This document shows positions 1 to 7,018 of a stretch of DNA of 15,113 nt, in pieces. Location of the stretch: positions 1-15,113 of the forward strand of contig CALCNV010000176.1 of NCBI GenBank assembly GCA_937897645.1. Reading direction: 5' to 3'. Positions within the stretch are counted from its first letter, which is position 1. The number at the start of each line of letters is the position of its first letter. The DNA is from an uncultured Lysobacteraceae bacterium. Lineage in GTDB: Bacteria; Pseudomonadota; Gammaproteobacteria; Xanthomonadales; Xanthomonadaceae. The position numbers and the translations under genes were made by a program. The notes under the pieces were generated by a model. The model had not been told where the DNA came from. It did not search any database and was given only the letters and a program-made list of their open reading frames with translations.

Positions 1-331
1 GATCCAGGTCGCCCCAGGTCACTTCGCCGTCGCGGATCGGCACGATGCCGGGCGAATTCTTGCACTGCACGTGCGCGCCGGAGATGGAGGCGTAGACCGA
101 ACGGATTTCGCAACCCGCCATCAACTCCGCTTCTTCCACCGCGCGCTGGATCGATTGCACGGTGGATTCGATGTCCACCACCACGCCGCGCTTGAGCCCG
201 CGCGATTCGTGCGAACCAATGCCGATCACCTCGATCGGATTGCCCGGCGAATACTCGCCGACCAATGCCGTGACTTTGGACGTGCCGATGTCGAGGCCGA
301 CGATCAGCGATTTGTCACCCTTGCGATTCAT
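1..331 (-). CDS. ftsA: FtsA, cell division actin homologue (partial, C-terminus beyond window)
   Basis: FtsA is the actin-like, membrane-tethered ATPase that anchors FtsZ to the inner membrane and recruits later divisome proteins. Only the first 110 codons are present; the family is usually about 410 aa, and the gene runs off the left edge. The N-terminus reads MNRKGDKSLIVGLDIGTSKV. The phosphate-1 loop of the actin fold (VGLDIGTSKVTALVGE) is at residues 11-26, and the segment GLKRGVVVDIE (46-55), typical of FtsA, follows. The start of the 1C (SHS2-like) subdomain is seen around residues 79-95 (VYASISGAHV). The ATG shares 4 bases (ATGA) with the ftsQ stop, so translation is probably coupled. 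The ribosome binding site is weak. ftsZ would be expected next, outside the window; that is inference. Confidence 0.96.
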   Translation of the reverse strand, partial: MNRKGDKSLIVGLDIGTSKVTALVGEYSPGNPIEVIGIGSHESRGLKRGVVVDIESTVQSIQRAVEEAELMAGCEIRSVYASISGAHVQCKNSPGIVPIRDGEVTWGDLD

Positions 332-1140
332 GTCTGTGAGGCCTGTTGTGGAGCAATGGCGGGAACAGCGAGCGGAGCAGGAGGGGCTGAAGCACCAGGG
401 GAATTCGTTTCGTTCTCCCCTTTGCCCGCCCCCGCATGCCCGGCGCCTTCCTGCCAGCTCAATGCAAATCCATTGGTATAGCGAAGGTCCGCGCGCTGCA
501 GCGGCTGCGCGTTGCGGGCCAGTAGTTGCGGCAGCATGCGCACGAAACGTTCCAACCGCGGACGCGCATCGGCACGGCCGATCACCACTTCGGTGCCGCT
601 GTCGAGTGCGAGCGACCAGCTGCCACGACGATCCATGGCCAGGCCCTGCACGCGCAGGCCAAGCGGTGCGAACAGTTCGCGTGCTTCGTTGTAGAGCGTG
701 ACCACTTCCTTCACCTGCGAATCCGGGCCGTCCAGCTGCGGCAGCGCATCCAGCGGCAGGCCCTTGGGAATCGCGAACAGGCGGCCTTGTTCGGACAGCA
801 ACCGGTCCGTGCCCCAGCGCGCGAACGGCGTGTGCTCGACCACTTCGACTTCCAGCACGTCGGGCCAGCGCTTGCGCACTTCGGCGCGCTCCACCCACGG
901 CAGCTTCTCCACCGCATCCTGTGCGCCCTGCAGTTCGACCGCGAAGAAGCCGCGCTTCGCGTACGGCAACACCACCGCACGCAGTTGCACGGGATCCACG
1001 CGCTCGAATTCACCATGCACGCGCAGCTTGGTCAGCGGCCAGCGCTCGGCGCCGATCCAGCCATTGACCACGGCGACCACCGGCAACGCGACCAGCGCGA
1101 TTGCCAGCAGCCAGGTGAGGATGCGCAAGGCGGCGTTCAT
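328..1140 (-). CDS. ftsQ: FtsQ, divisome protein
   Basis: FtsQ is a bitopic inner-membrane protein that links early cytoplasmic and late periplasmic divisome proteins through FtsB and FtsL. The product is 270 aa. There is one N-terminal membrane segment (about residues 6-26). A POTRA domain follows (about 35-105), with the family-typical PWVERAEVRKRWPDVLEVEVVEHTPFARWG stretch ending it at 81-110. The beta domain extends to LRYTNGFALSWQ at 219-230. The last 40 residues form a Gly/Ala/Pro-rich, low-complexity tail unlike the E. coli protein. The start was chosen at MNAALRIL because its ATG touches the ddlB stop (TGATG) and a GGAGG lies about 10 bases upstream. A 15-codon in-frame extension with its own start codon exists but lies inside ddlB and is less likely. 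Confidence 0.95.
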   Translation of the reverse strand: MNAALRILTWLLAIALVALPVVAVVNGWIGAERWPLTKLRVHGEFERVDPVQLRAVVLPYAKRGFFAVELQGAQDAVEKLPWVERAEVRKRWPDVLEVEVVEHTPFARWGTDRLLSEQGRLFAIPKGLPLDALPQLDGPDSQVKEVVTLYNEARELFAPLGLRVQGLAMDRRGSWSLALDSGTEVVIGRADARPRLERFVRMLPQLLARNAQPLQRADLRYTNGFALSWQEGAGHAGAGKGENETNSPGASAPPAPLAVPAIAPQQASQT

Positions 1141-2102
1141 CAGCCCGCCACCTCCGGCAAGGTCTGTTCCAGGATGCGCCAGCACAGTTCGGCAAAGCCT
1201 GCACCCGCCACGCCTGCCGCCTTCGGCACCAGCGAATGGCTGGTCATGCCCGGCGCGGTGTTGACTTCGATCAGTTGGAAGCCATGCACGCGGTCACGCA
1301 TCACGTCCACGCGTCCCCAGCCGGTGCAGCCGGCACTGCGGAACGCAGCCAATGCCAGGCGACGGATTTCTGCTTCATCTGCGCCTTCCAGCCCGGGACA
1401 CAGGTACTGCGTGTCCTCGGCGATGTACTTGGCGTGGTAGTCGTACCAGTCGCCTGCCGGCACGATGCGGATCGACGGCAACACCACGTCGCCGACGATG
1501 CCGACCGTGAATTCATCGCCCTGCACCATCTGTTCCATCAGCAACTCGCCGGCATAGCCGGCGGCGAATTCCGCGGCAGGCGCCAGGTCGGATTCGGCGA
1601 GGATGCGGAACACGCCGACGCTGGAGCCTTCGCTGGAGGGCTTCACGAACACCGGCAATCCCAGCGATCGCGCCGCAGCCACCAGGTCGGCAGCCGGCGC
1701 GATGCGCACGAAGCGCGGCGTCGGCAGTCCTTCCGCCATCCACACCTGCTTGGTGCGGATCTTGTCCATGGTCAATGCCGAACCGAGCACGCCGGGACCG
1801 GTATAGGGAACGCCCAGCGCGTCCAGCAAGCCTTGCAGCACGCCGTCTTCGCCACCGCCCCGGTTGCCGTGCAGGATGTTGAAGACGCGGTCGACGCTGC
1901 CGTTGCGGACGGCATCGACCAGCGCGGGAATGCCATCGACTGCAACCGCTTGCACGCCGCGCGACTGCAACGCTTCCAGCACGTTGCGGCCTGAATCCAG
2001 CGAGACTTCGCGCTCGCTGGACGTGCCGCCCAGCAGCACCGCGACGCGACCAAACGCGTTCGGGTCGGTGATGCGCAGCGCGGGAAATGCATTCGCGCTC
2101 AT
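1140..2102 (-). CDS. ddlB: D-alanine--D-alanine ligase
   Basis: This cytoplasmic ATP-grasp enzyme joins two D-alanines to make the dipeptide that MurF adds to the peptidoglycan precursor. At 320 aa it has family length. The N-terminal domain carries GGTSSEREVS (25-34), with the family glutamate, and NILHGNRGGGEDG (75-87). The ATP-grasp region includes FVKPSSEGSSVGV (152-164) and DYHAKYI (221-227), typical of D-Ala-D-Ala rather than D-Ala-D-Lac ligases. The C-terminal metal and substrate site is IEVNTAPGMTSHSLVP (278-293). The start ATG overlaps the murC stop by 4 bases, and the stop overlaps ftsQ by 1. The symbol ddlB is given because of its place in the dcw cluster. Confidence 0.97.
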   Translation of the reverse strand: MSANAFPALRITDPNAFGRVAVLLGGTSSEREVSLDSGRNVLEALQSRGVQAVAVDGIPALVDAVRNGSVDRVFNILHGNRGGGEDGVLQGLLDALGVPYTGPGVLGSALTMDKIRTKQVWMAEGLPTPRFVRIAPAADLVAAARSLGLPVFVKPSSEGSSVGVFRILAESDLAPAAEFAAGYAGELLMEQMVQGDEFTVGIVGDVVLPSIRIVPAGDWYDYHAKYIAEDTQYLCPGLEGADEAEIRRLALAAFRSAGCTGWGRVDVMRDRVHGFQLIEVNTAPGMTSHSLVPKAAGVAGAGFAELCWRILEQTLPEVAG

Positions 2103-3547
2103 TGCCTGCTTCCAGTGAAGCCGTGGCTTGCGATGTGTTGCGCCACGTGGCCGATGTCGCCCGCACCCATCAGCAACAACAGATCGCCGTCCTGCAGCAC
2201 GTCGGGCAGCATTGCCGCGAGTTCGGAGACCTGGCTCACTACGACCGGCTCGTTGCGGCCGCGCGCGCGTATGGCGCGGGCCAGCGATTTGGAATCCGCG
2301 CCTGCAATCGGCGCTTCGCCGGCGGGATAGACCTCGCTCAGCACCAGCGCATCGACTTCCGACAACACCGCCGCGAAGGCATCGAACTGGTCGCGCGTGC
2401 GGCTGTAGCGATGCGGCTGGAAGGCCACGACCAGGCGCTTGTCCGGCCAGCCGCCACGCGCGGCGGCGAAGACGGCGGCGAGTTCGCGCGGATGGTGGCC
2501 GTAGTCATCGACCAGCTGCACGCGTGCGCCGCCGGGCGTGGCGAATTCGCCCAGGTCGTTGAAGCGCCGGCCGATGCCGGAAAACTTCTCCAGCGCCTGC
2601 GCGATGTTGTGCGGCGACACGCCCAACTGCCAACCGATCGCGGCCGCCGCCAAGGCGTTCTGCACGTTGTGGCGGCCGGGCAAGGCCAAGGTCACCTGCA
2701 CCTGCGTGTCTTCCGGCAGGCGCAAGGTGAATTTCATGCGCCCCGCGTCCTGGGTGACGTTCTCGGCGCGGACGTCGGCGTTCTCGGCGAAGCCGTAGCT
2801 CATCACGTGGCGTGGGGTGTCGGCGGCGAGCGCAGCGACTTCAGGATCGTCGATGCACAGCACCGCCAACCCGTAGAACGGCAGGCGCTGCAGGAATTCG
2901 GCGAAGGCGGCTTGCACCTTGGCGAAATCGTTGTCGTAGTTCTCGAGGTGATCCGAATCGATATTGGTGATGACCGCCATCAACGGGTTCAGGCGCAGGA
3001 AACTGCCGTCGCTTTCATCGGCTTCTGCCACCAGCCATTGGCCATCGCCGAGCTTGGCGTTGGCACCGGCCGCCAACAGCTGCCCGCCGATCACGAAGGT
3101 CGGATCCAGCCCGCCTTCGCTAAGCACCGCGGCGGTAAGGCTGGTGGTGGTGGTCTTGCCGTGCGTGCCGGCAACCGCGATGCCGCGACGGAAGCGCATC
3201 AATTCCGCCAGCATCGCCGCGCGCGGCACGATGGGGATGCGCTGCGAGCGCGCTTCCATCAGCTCGGGGTTGTCGTGCTTGATGGCGCTGGAGACCACCA
3301 CGCAATCCGTGCCCAGTACATTCGACGCGTTGTGGCCGCGCATGATGCGCGCACCCAGCGACGCCAGCCGACGGGTAGCCGTGTTGTCGGCATTGTCGGA
3401 ACCCGAGACTTCATAGCCCAGCGTGCACAGCACTTCGGCGATGCCGCTCATGCCCGAGCCGCCGATGCCCACGAAATGCACGCGACGGAATTCCTCGGCC
3501 AGGTTGCCGGTATGTTGCAAGCGACGCTCGCGTGCGGCGGCCATCAT
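2099..3547 (-). CDS. murC: UDP-N-acetylmuramate--L-alanine ligase
   Basis: MurC is the cytoplasmic Mur ligase that adds the first peptide residue, L-alanine, to UDP-MurNAc using ATP. The product is 482 aa, normal for the family. Visible motifs are the Rossmann loop FVGIGGSGMSGIAEVL (25-40), the P-loop GTHGKTTTT (127-135), EADESD (175-180), NIDSDHLENY (195-204), LPGRHNVQN (289-297), DDYGHHP (347-353) and FQPHRYSRT (376-384). The minus strand reads ATGATG at the start. The first ATG overlaps the murG stop as ATGA and the second ATG is the next codon, so the start could be 3547 or 3544; a GGGAG lies upstream. The frame stays open for 110 codons further upstream, but that stretch lies inside murG and shows no Mur ligase similarity. 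Confidence 0.97.
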   Translation of the reverse strand: MMAAARERRLQHTGNLAEEFRRVHFVGIGGSGMSGIAEVLCTLGYEVSGSDNADNTATRRLASLGARIMRGHNASNVLGTDCVVVSSAIKHDNPELMEARSQRIPIVPRAAMLAELMRFRRGIAVAGTHGKTTTTSLTAAVLSEGGLDPTFVIGGQLLAAGANAKLGDGQWLVAEADESDGSFLRLNPLMAVITNIDSDHLENYDNDFAKVQAAFAEFLQRLPFYGLAVLCIDDPEVAALAADTPRHVMSYGFAENADVRAENVTQDAGRMKFTLRLPEDTQVQVTLALPGRHNVQNALAAAAIGWQLGVSPHNIAQALEKFSGIGRRFNDLGEFATPGGARVQLVDDYGHHPRELAAVFAAARGGWPDKRLVVAFQPHRYSRTRDQFDAFAAVLSEVDALVLSEVYPAGEAPIAGADSKSLARAIRARGRNEPVVVSQVSELAAMLPDVLQDGDLLLLMGAGDIGHVAQHIASHGFTGSRQ

Positions 3548-4653
3548 GCCGGCTCTCCCATGCGTGCTTCCTCGAGGATGATGTCGGCGATGCGTTCCGC
3601 CGCATCGGGTTTGGCGAGCGCGCGTGCCGCATCCGCCATCGCCAGTCGGCGCGTGGTGTCGCAGGTCAGTTCGCGCAGCGTTTCCTGTAGCTTTGCGGCG
3701 AGCTGGTCGTCCTGCTTCAACAGCACGGCCGCACCGTGTTCGACCAGGTACTGCGCGTTCTTGGTCTGGTGGTCGTCGACCGCCGCCGCGAACGGAACCA
3801 GCACGCTGCCGATGCCGACCGCACACAATTCGGCCAGCGTGGACGCGCCCGAGCGACAGACCACCAGGTCGGCCCATGCATAGGCAGCGGCCATGTCGGC
3901 GATGAAACTTTCCACGCTGGCGTCGACGCCGGCATCGACATACGCACGCACCGCTTCATCGCGCATCTTCTCGCCGCACTGGTGGCGCACGTCGATCTGG
4001 AACCCGGGCAGCGCCGCCAACGCGCTGGGCACGGCGAGATTCAAGGCGCGCGCGCCCTGGCTTCCACCCAACACCAGCAGGTTCAGTGGCGCACCGCGCC
4101 CGGACAAGCGATCAGCAGGCACCGGCAAGGCCGCGATTTCGGCGCGCACGGGATTGCCCACGGCTTCCTCGCGCGCGGGGAAACTCCCGGGGAATCCGGT
4201 GAGGATGCGACGCGCGAATTTTGCAAGCACGCGATTGGTGAAGCCCGGCGCGCGATTCTGCTCATGCACCAGCAGCGGCCGGCCCTGCAGGCGTGCGGCC
4301 ATGCCGCCCGGTCCTGCCGCGAATCCACCAAAGCTCACGACGGCGCGCGGCGCGCGTTGGCGCAGCACGGCACCCGCGCTGCGGATGGCGTTCAACACGC
4401 GCAGCGGTGCGCCCAACAGGGCCAGCTTGCCCTTGCCGCGCACGGCGGAAATGGCAATGGTGTCCAACGGGATGTCATGTTGTGGCACGAGGCGTGTTTC
4501 CATCGCTCCGTTGGCACCCAGCCAGGTGACCGGCACGCCGCGCGCGCGCAGCACCTTCGCCACCGCCAGCGCCGGGAAGATGTGCCCACCCGTGCCGCCG
4601 GCGAGGATCATCACTGGCGCACTCAGGTCGGCTGCAGGAACGCGTGCGCTCAT
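3544..4653 (-). CDS. murG: UDP-GlcNAc:lipid I N-acetylglucosaminyltransferase
   Basis: MurG is a GT-B glycosyltransferase (GT28) on the inner face of the cytoplasmic membrane. It transfers GlcNAc from UDP-GlcNAc to lipid I to give lipid II. The product is 369 aa. The N-terminal glycine-rich loop is LAGGTGGHIFPALAVA (17-32), the second loop VVSFGGFAAGP is at 105-115, and HEQNRAPG is at 130-137. The C-terminal UDP-GlcNAc domain carries LVLGGSQGARALN (193-205), CRSGASTLAEL (266-276) and DDHQTKNAQYL (293-303). A GAGAGGA about 6 bases before the ATG is one of the better ribosome binding sites in the operon. The start overlaps the ftsW stop by ATGA. The stop lies inside the murC start codons. Confidence 0.97.
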   Translation of the reverse strand: MSARVPAADLSAPVMILAGGTGGHIFPALAVAKVLRARGVPVTWLGANGAMETRLVPQHDIPLDTIAISAVRGKGKLALLGAPLRVLNAIRSAGAVLRQRAPRAVVSFGGFAAGPGGMAARLQGRPLLVHEQNRAPGFTNRVLAKFARRILTGFPGSFPAREEAVGNPVRAEIAALPVPADRLSGRGAPLNLLVLGGSQGARALNLAVPSALAALPGFQIDVRHQCGEKMRDEAVRAYVDAGVDASVESFIADMAAAYAWADLVVCRSGASTLAELCAVGIGSVLVPFAAAVDDHQTKNAQYLVEHGAAVLLKQDDQLAAKLQETLRELTCDTTRRLAMADAARALAKPDAAERIADIILEEARMGEPA

Positions 4654-5933
4654 GCAATCCTCTCGAAAGTAGGCTCGACGCGCGCGTTGAGGCGGCTGGT
4701 GCCGCGTGCAGGCGGAGGCGTGGCCGAAGCCGGTTCGGCAGGGGCCGGCGCGGAGGCTTCTGCATGCGGCAACGGCTCGCCGCGCAACAATGCGACCTGG
4801 CGTTCGGCGCGGTTCAATTCATAGGAGACGCGCAGCAGCAAACCCATGGCCACGCAGGTCATCAGCACGCTGGAGCCGCCGGAAGAAATCAATGGAAGGG
4901 TCAGGCCCTTGGTCGGCAGCAGGCCCAGGTTGACGCCGATGGAGACGAAGCTCTGCATGCTGATCCACAGCGCGATTCCGAACGCGACATAGCCGGCGAA
5001 GTGGCGACGCATCTCCACGCAACGCACCCCGATCCAGAACGCGCGGCCGGCGAGCAAGGCATACAGGCCGATCACCGCGCATACGCCCACGAAGCCGAGT
5101 TCTTCGCCAATCACGGAGAAGATGAAGTCGGTGTGCGCTTCGGGCAGGTAATTCAACTTCTGCACGGAGCCACCCAGCCCAACGCCAAACCATTCGCCGC
5201 GGCCTACGGCCATCAGCGCGTTGCTGAGCTGGTAGCCGGAACCGAGCTGGTCCTTCCACGGATCCACGAACGAGGTGATGCGACGCAGGCGATACGGTTC
5301 CAGGATCGCGATGAAGGCGAAGATGGGCAGGCCGATCACGATCGGCGCGGACATGCGCGGCAGGTTCACGCCGCCCAGCACCAGCATGCCGGCGGTGATG
5401 GCCAGCAACAGCGTCGAAGAACCGAAGTCGGGTTGCAACAGCAGCAGCACCACCAGCGCGCCCACCACGAACAGCGGCTTCATCATCGCCATCCAGGTGG
5501 CGTTGACTTCATCGCGGAAGCGCACCAGGTAGCTGGACAGCCACACGATGTAGAGCACCTTCACCGCTTCTACCACCTGGAACCTGGAGATGCCCAGGTT
5601 GATCCAGCGCCGCGCGCCGTTGACGCTGCTGCCCAGGCCCGGCACGTACACCAGCAGCAGCAGGCCGAAGCAGGCCAGCAGCAGGAACTGGTTGTACTGC
5701 TCGATGGTCTTGAGCTCGGTGCGCATGACCCAGTACGCCAGGCCCATGCCCACGCCCAGGAACACCACGTGGCGAACGAGGTAATAGAACGGCGAGCTGC
5801 CGATCGCGATGGAGCTGGAGGCCACCATCACCACGCCCAGCGCGGCAAGCGTCAGCGCGCACCCGAGCAGCCACGGATCGTAGCGGCCGCCGATGGCGTC
5901 GAGTCGCGTGGCCTGGCGCGGGGTGTCGTTCAT
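4650..5933 (-). CDS. ftsW: FtsW, septal peptidoglycan glycosyltransferase (SEDS family)
   Basis: FtsW is the polytopic SEDS glycosyltransferase that polymerises lipid II at the septum together with FtsI. The product is 427 aa with about ten hydrophobic segments. Family motifs are SSVNGARRWI (102-111), QPDFGSS (167-173), the large periplasmic loop with YLPEAHTDFIFSVIGEELGF (262-281), in which D269 is the likely catalytic aspartate by position, and GLLPTKGLTLPLISSGGSS (337-355). The usual QPSE motif after the SVNGARRW segment is QVVE here (119-122). The cytoplasmic C-terminus from about residue 386 is rich in Pro and Ala. The start MNDTPRQATR touches the mraY stop (TGATG), and an AAGG lies upstream. 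An in-frame open stretch of 107 codons upstream lies inside mraY and is rejected. FtsW is favoured over RodA because of its place beside murG and ftsI. Confidence 0.96.
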   Translation of the reverse strand: MNDTPRQATRLDAIGGRYDPWLLGCALTLAALGVVMVASSSIAIGSSPFYYLVRHVVFLGVGMGLAYWVMRTELKTIEQYNQFLLLACFGLLLLVYVPGLGSSVNGARRWINLGISRFQVVEAVKVLYIVWLSSYLVRFRDEVNATWMAMMKPLFVVGALVVLLLLQPDFGSSTLLLAITAGMLVLGGVNLPRMSAPIVIGLPIFAFIAILEPYRLRRITSFVDPWKDQLGSGYQLSNALMAVGRGEWFGVGLGGSVQKLNYLPEAHTDFIFSVIGEELGFVGVCAVIGLYALLAGRAFWIGVRCVEMRRHFAGYVAFGIALWISMQSFVSIGVNLGLLPTKGLTLPLISSGGSSVLMTCVAMGLLLRVSYELNRAERQVALLRGEPLPHAEASAPAPAEPASATPPPARGTSRLNARVEPTFERIA

Positions 5934-7018
5934 CAGCGCACCTTCAACGTGGCCAGGCCAACCAGCACCAGCACCACCGAGATGATCCAGAAGCGCACGA
6001 TCACGCGCGGCTCGGGCCAGCCTTTCAATTCGAAATGATGGTGGATGGGCGCCATGCGGAATACGCGCTTGCCGGTGAGCTTGAACGACGCCACCTGGAT
6101 CATCACCGACAGGGTTTCGATCACGAAGATGCCACCCATGATCACCAGCACCAGTTCCTGGCGCACGATCACCGCGATGGTGCCCAGCACGGCGCCCAGC
6201 GCCAGCGCGCCGATGTCGCCCATGAACACCATGGCCGGGTAGGTGTTGAACCACAGGAAGCCGAGGCCGGCGCCAGCGATGGCGGCACAGATGATCACCA
6301 GTTCACCCGCGCCCGGCACCTGCGGGATCTGCAGGTAGGCCGAGAACACCGCGTTGCCCGATGCATACGCAAACACGCCCAGCGCGCACGCGACCAGCAC
6401 GGTGGGCATGATCGCGAGGCCGTCCAGGCCATCGGTCAGGTTGACCGCATTGCTGAAGCCGACGATCCAGAAATAGGCGATGGCGACGAAGCTGATGCCC
6501 ACCAGCGGCAAGGCGATCGACTTGAACATGGGGATATAGAACGTGGTGGCCGCGGGTACGTCCGCCGTGTAGTACAGGAACAGGCCGGCCGCCAGGCCGA
6601 CGATCGACTGCAGCAGGTATTTCCAGCGCGACTTCAGGCCATTCGGATCGCGCCTGACGATCTTGATCCAGTCGTCGTACCAGCCAATCACGCCGAAGCC
6701 CAGCATTACCGCCAACACCAGCCACACATAGCGGTTGCGCAGGTCGCCCCACAGCAACACCGACAGCAGCACCGTCATCAGGATCAGGGCGCCGCCCATG
6801 GTCGGCGTACCGGCCTTGGTGAAGTGCGTCTGCGGACCATCCTGGCGGATCGGCTGGCCACCCTTGAACTGGGCAAGCCTGCGGATCACCGCCGGGCCCA
6901 GCCACAGTGAAAGGAACAGGGCCGTCAGCGCCGCCAGGATGCCGCGGAACGACAGGTAGCCGAACAGGCGGAACAGGCCTTGCTGTTGCTGCAACCAGTT
7001 CGAGAGTTCAAGCAGCAT
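5933..7018 (-). CDS. mraY: Phospho-MurNAc-pentapeptide transferase
   Basis: MraY is the integral membrane enzyme that transfers phospho-MurNAc-pentapeptide from UDP to undecaprenyl phosphate, making lipid I. The product is 361 aa, almost exactly family length, with about ten membrane segments. Motifs are FTKAGTPTMGG (66-76), WYDDWIK with the aspartate pair D115-D116, NAVNLTDGLDGLA (190-202), MGDIGALALG (266-275) with D268 as the conserved catalytic-site aspartate, and the loop MAPIHHHFELKGW (322-334) with the histidine triad. The start was set at MLLELSNWLQ. A longer frame beginning 11 codons upstream lacks family support. The gene starts 11 bases inside the end of murF, the largest overlap in the operon. 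The next gene is ftsW, not murD. Confidence 0.97.
   Translation of the reverse strand: MLLELSNWLQQQQGLFRLFGYLSFRGILAALTALFLSLWLGPAVIRRLAQFKGGQPIRQDGPQTHFTKAGTPTMGGALILMTVLLSVLLWGDLRNRYVWLVLAVMLGFGVIGWYDDWIKIVRRDPNGLKSRWKYLLQSIVGLAAGLFLYYTADVPAATTFYIPMFKSIALPLVGISFVAIAYFWIVGFSNAVNLTDGLDGLAIMPTVLVACALGVFAYASGNAVFSAYLQIPQVPGAGELVIICAAIAGAGLGFLWFNTYPAMVFMGDIGALALGAVLGTIAVIVRQELVLVIMGGIFVIETLSVMIQVASFKLTGKRVFRMAPIHHHFELKGWPEPRVIVRFWIISVVLVLVGLATLKVR

Noticed and set aside
3548..3877. 110-codon upstream extension of the murC frame
   Set aside because: It lies wholly within murG and is Arg/Gly-rich. The Mur ligase fold begins after MMAAARERR.
2087..3883. Long plus-strand open frame (598 codons) opposite murC and the end of murG
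   Set aside because: It is rich in His, Gln, Arg, Ala and Gly with no recognisable domain, and it mirrors the codon pattern of murC. Such antisense frames are expected in high-GC DNA.
4644..6038. Plus-strand open frame (464 codons) opposite ftsW
   Set aside because: The His/Gln/Ala-rich product is the antisense image of a membrane protein gene; no start context or family.
5934..6254. 107-codon upstream extension of the ftsW frame
   Set aside because: It lies within mraY and has no SEDS similarity; the ATG touching the mraY stop is the natural start.
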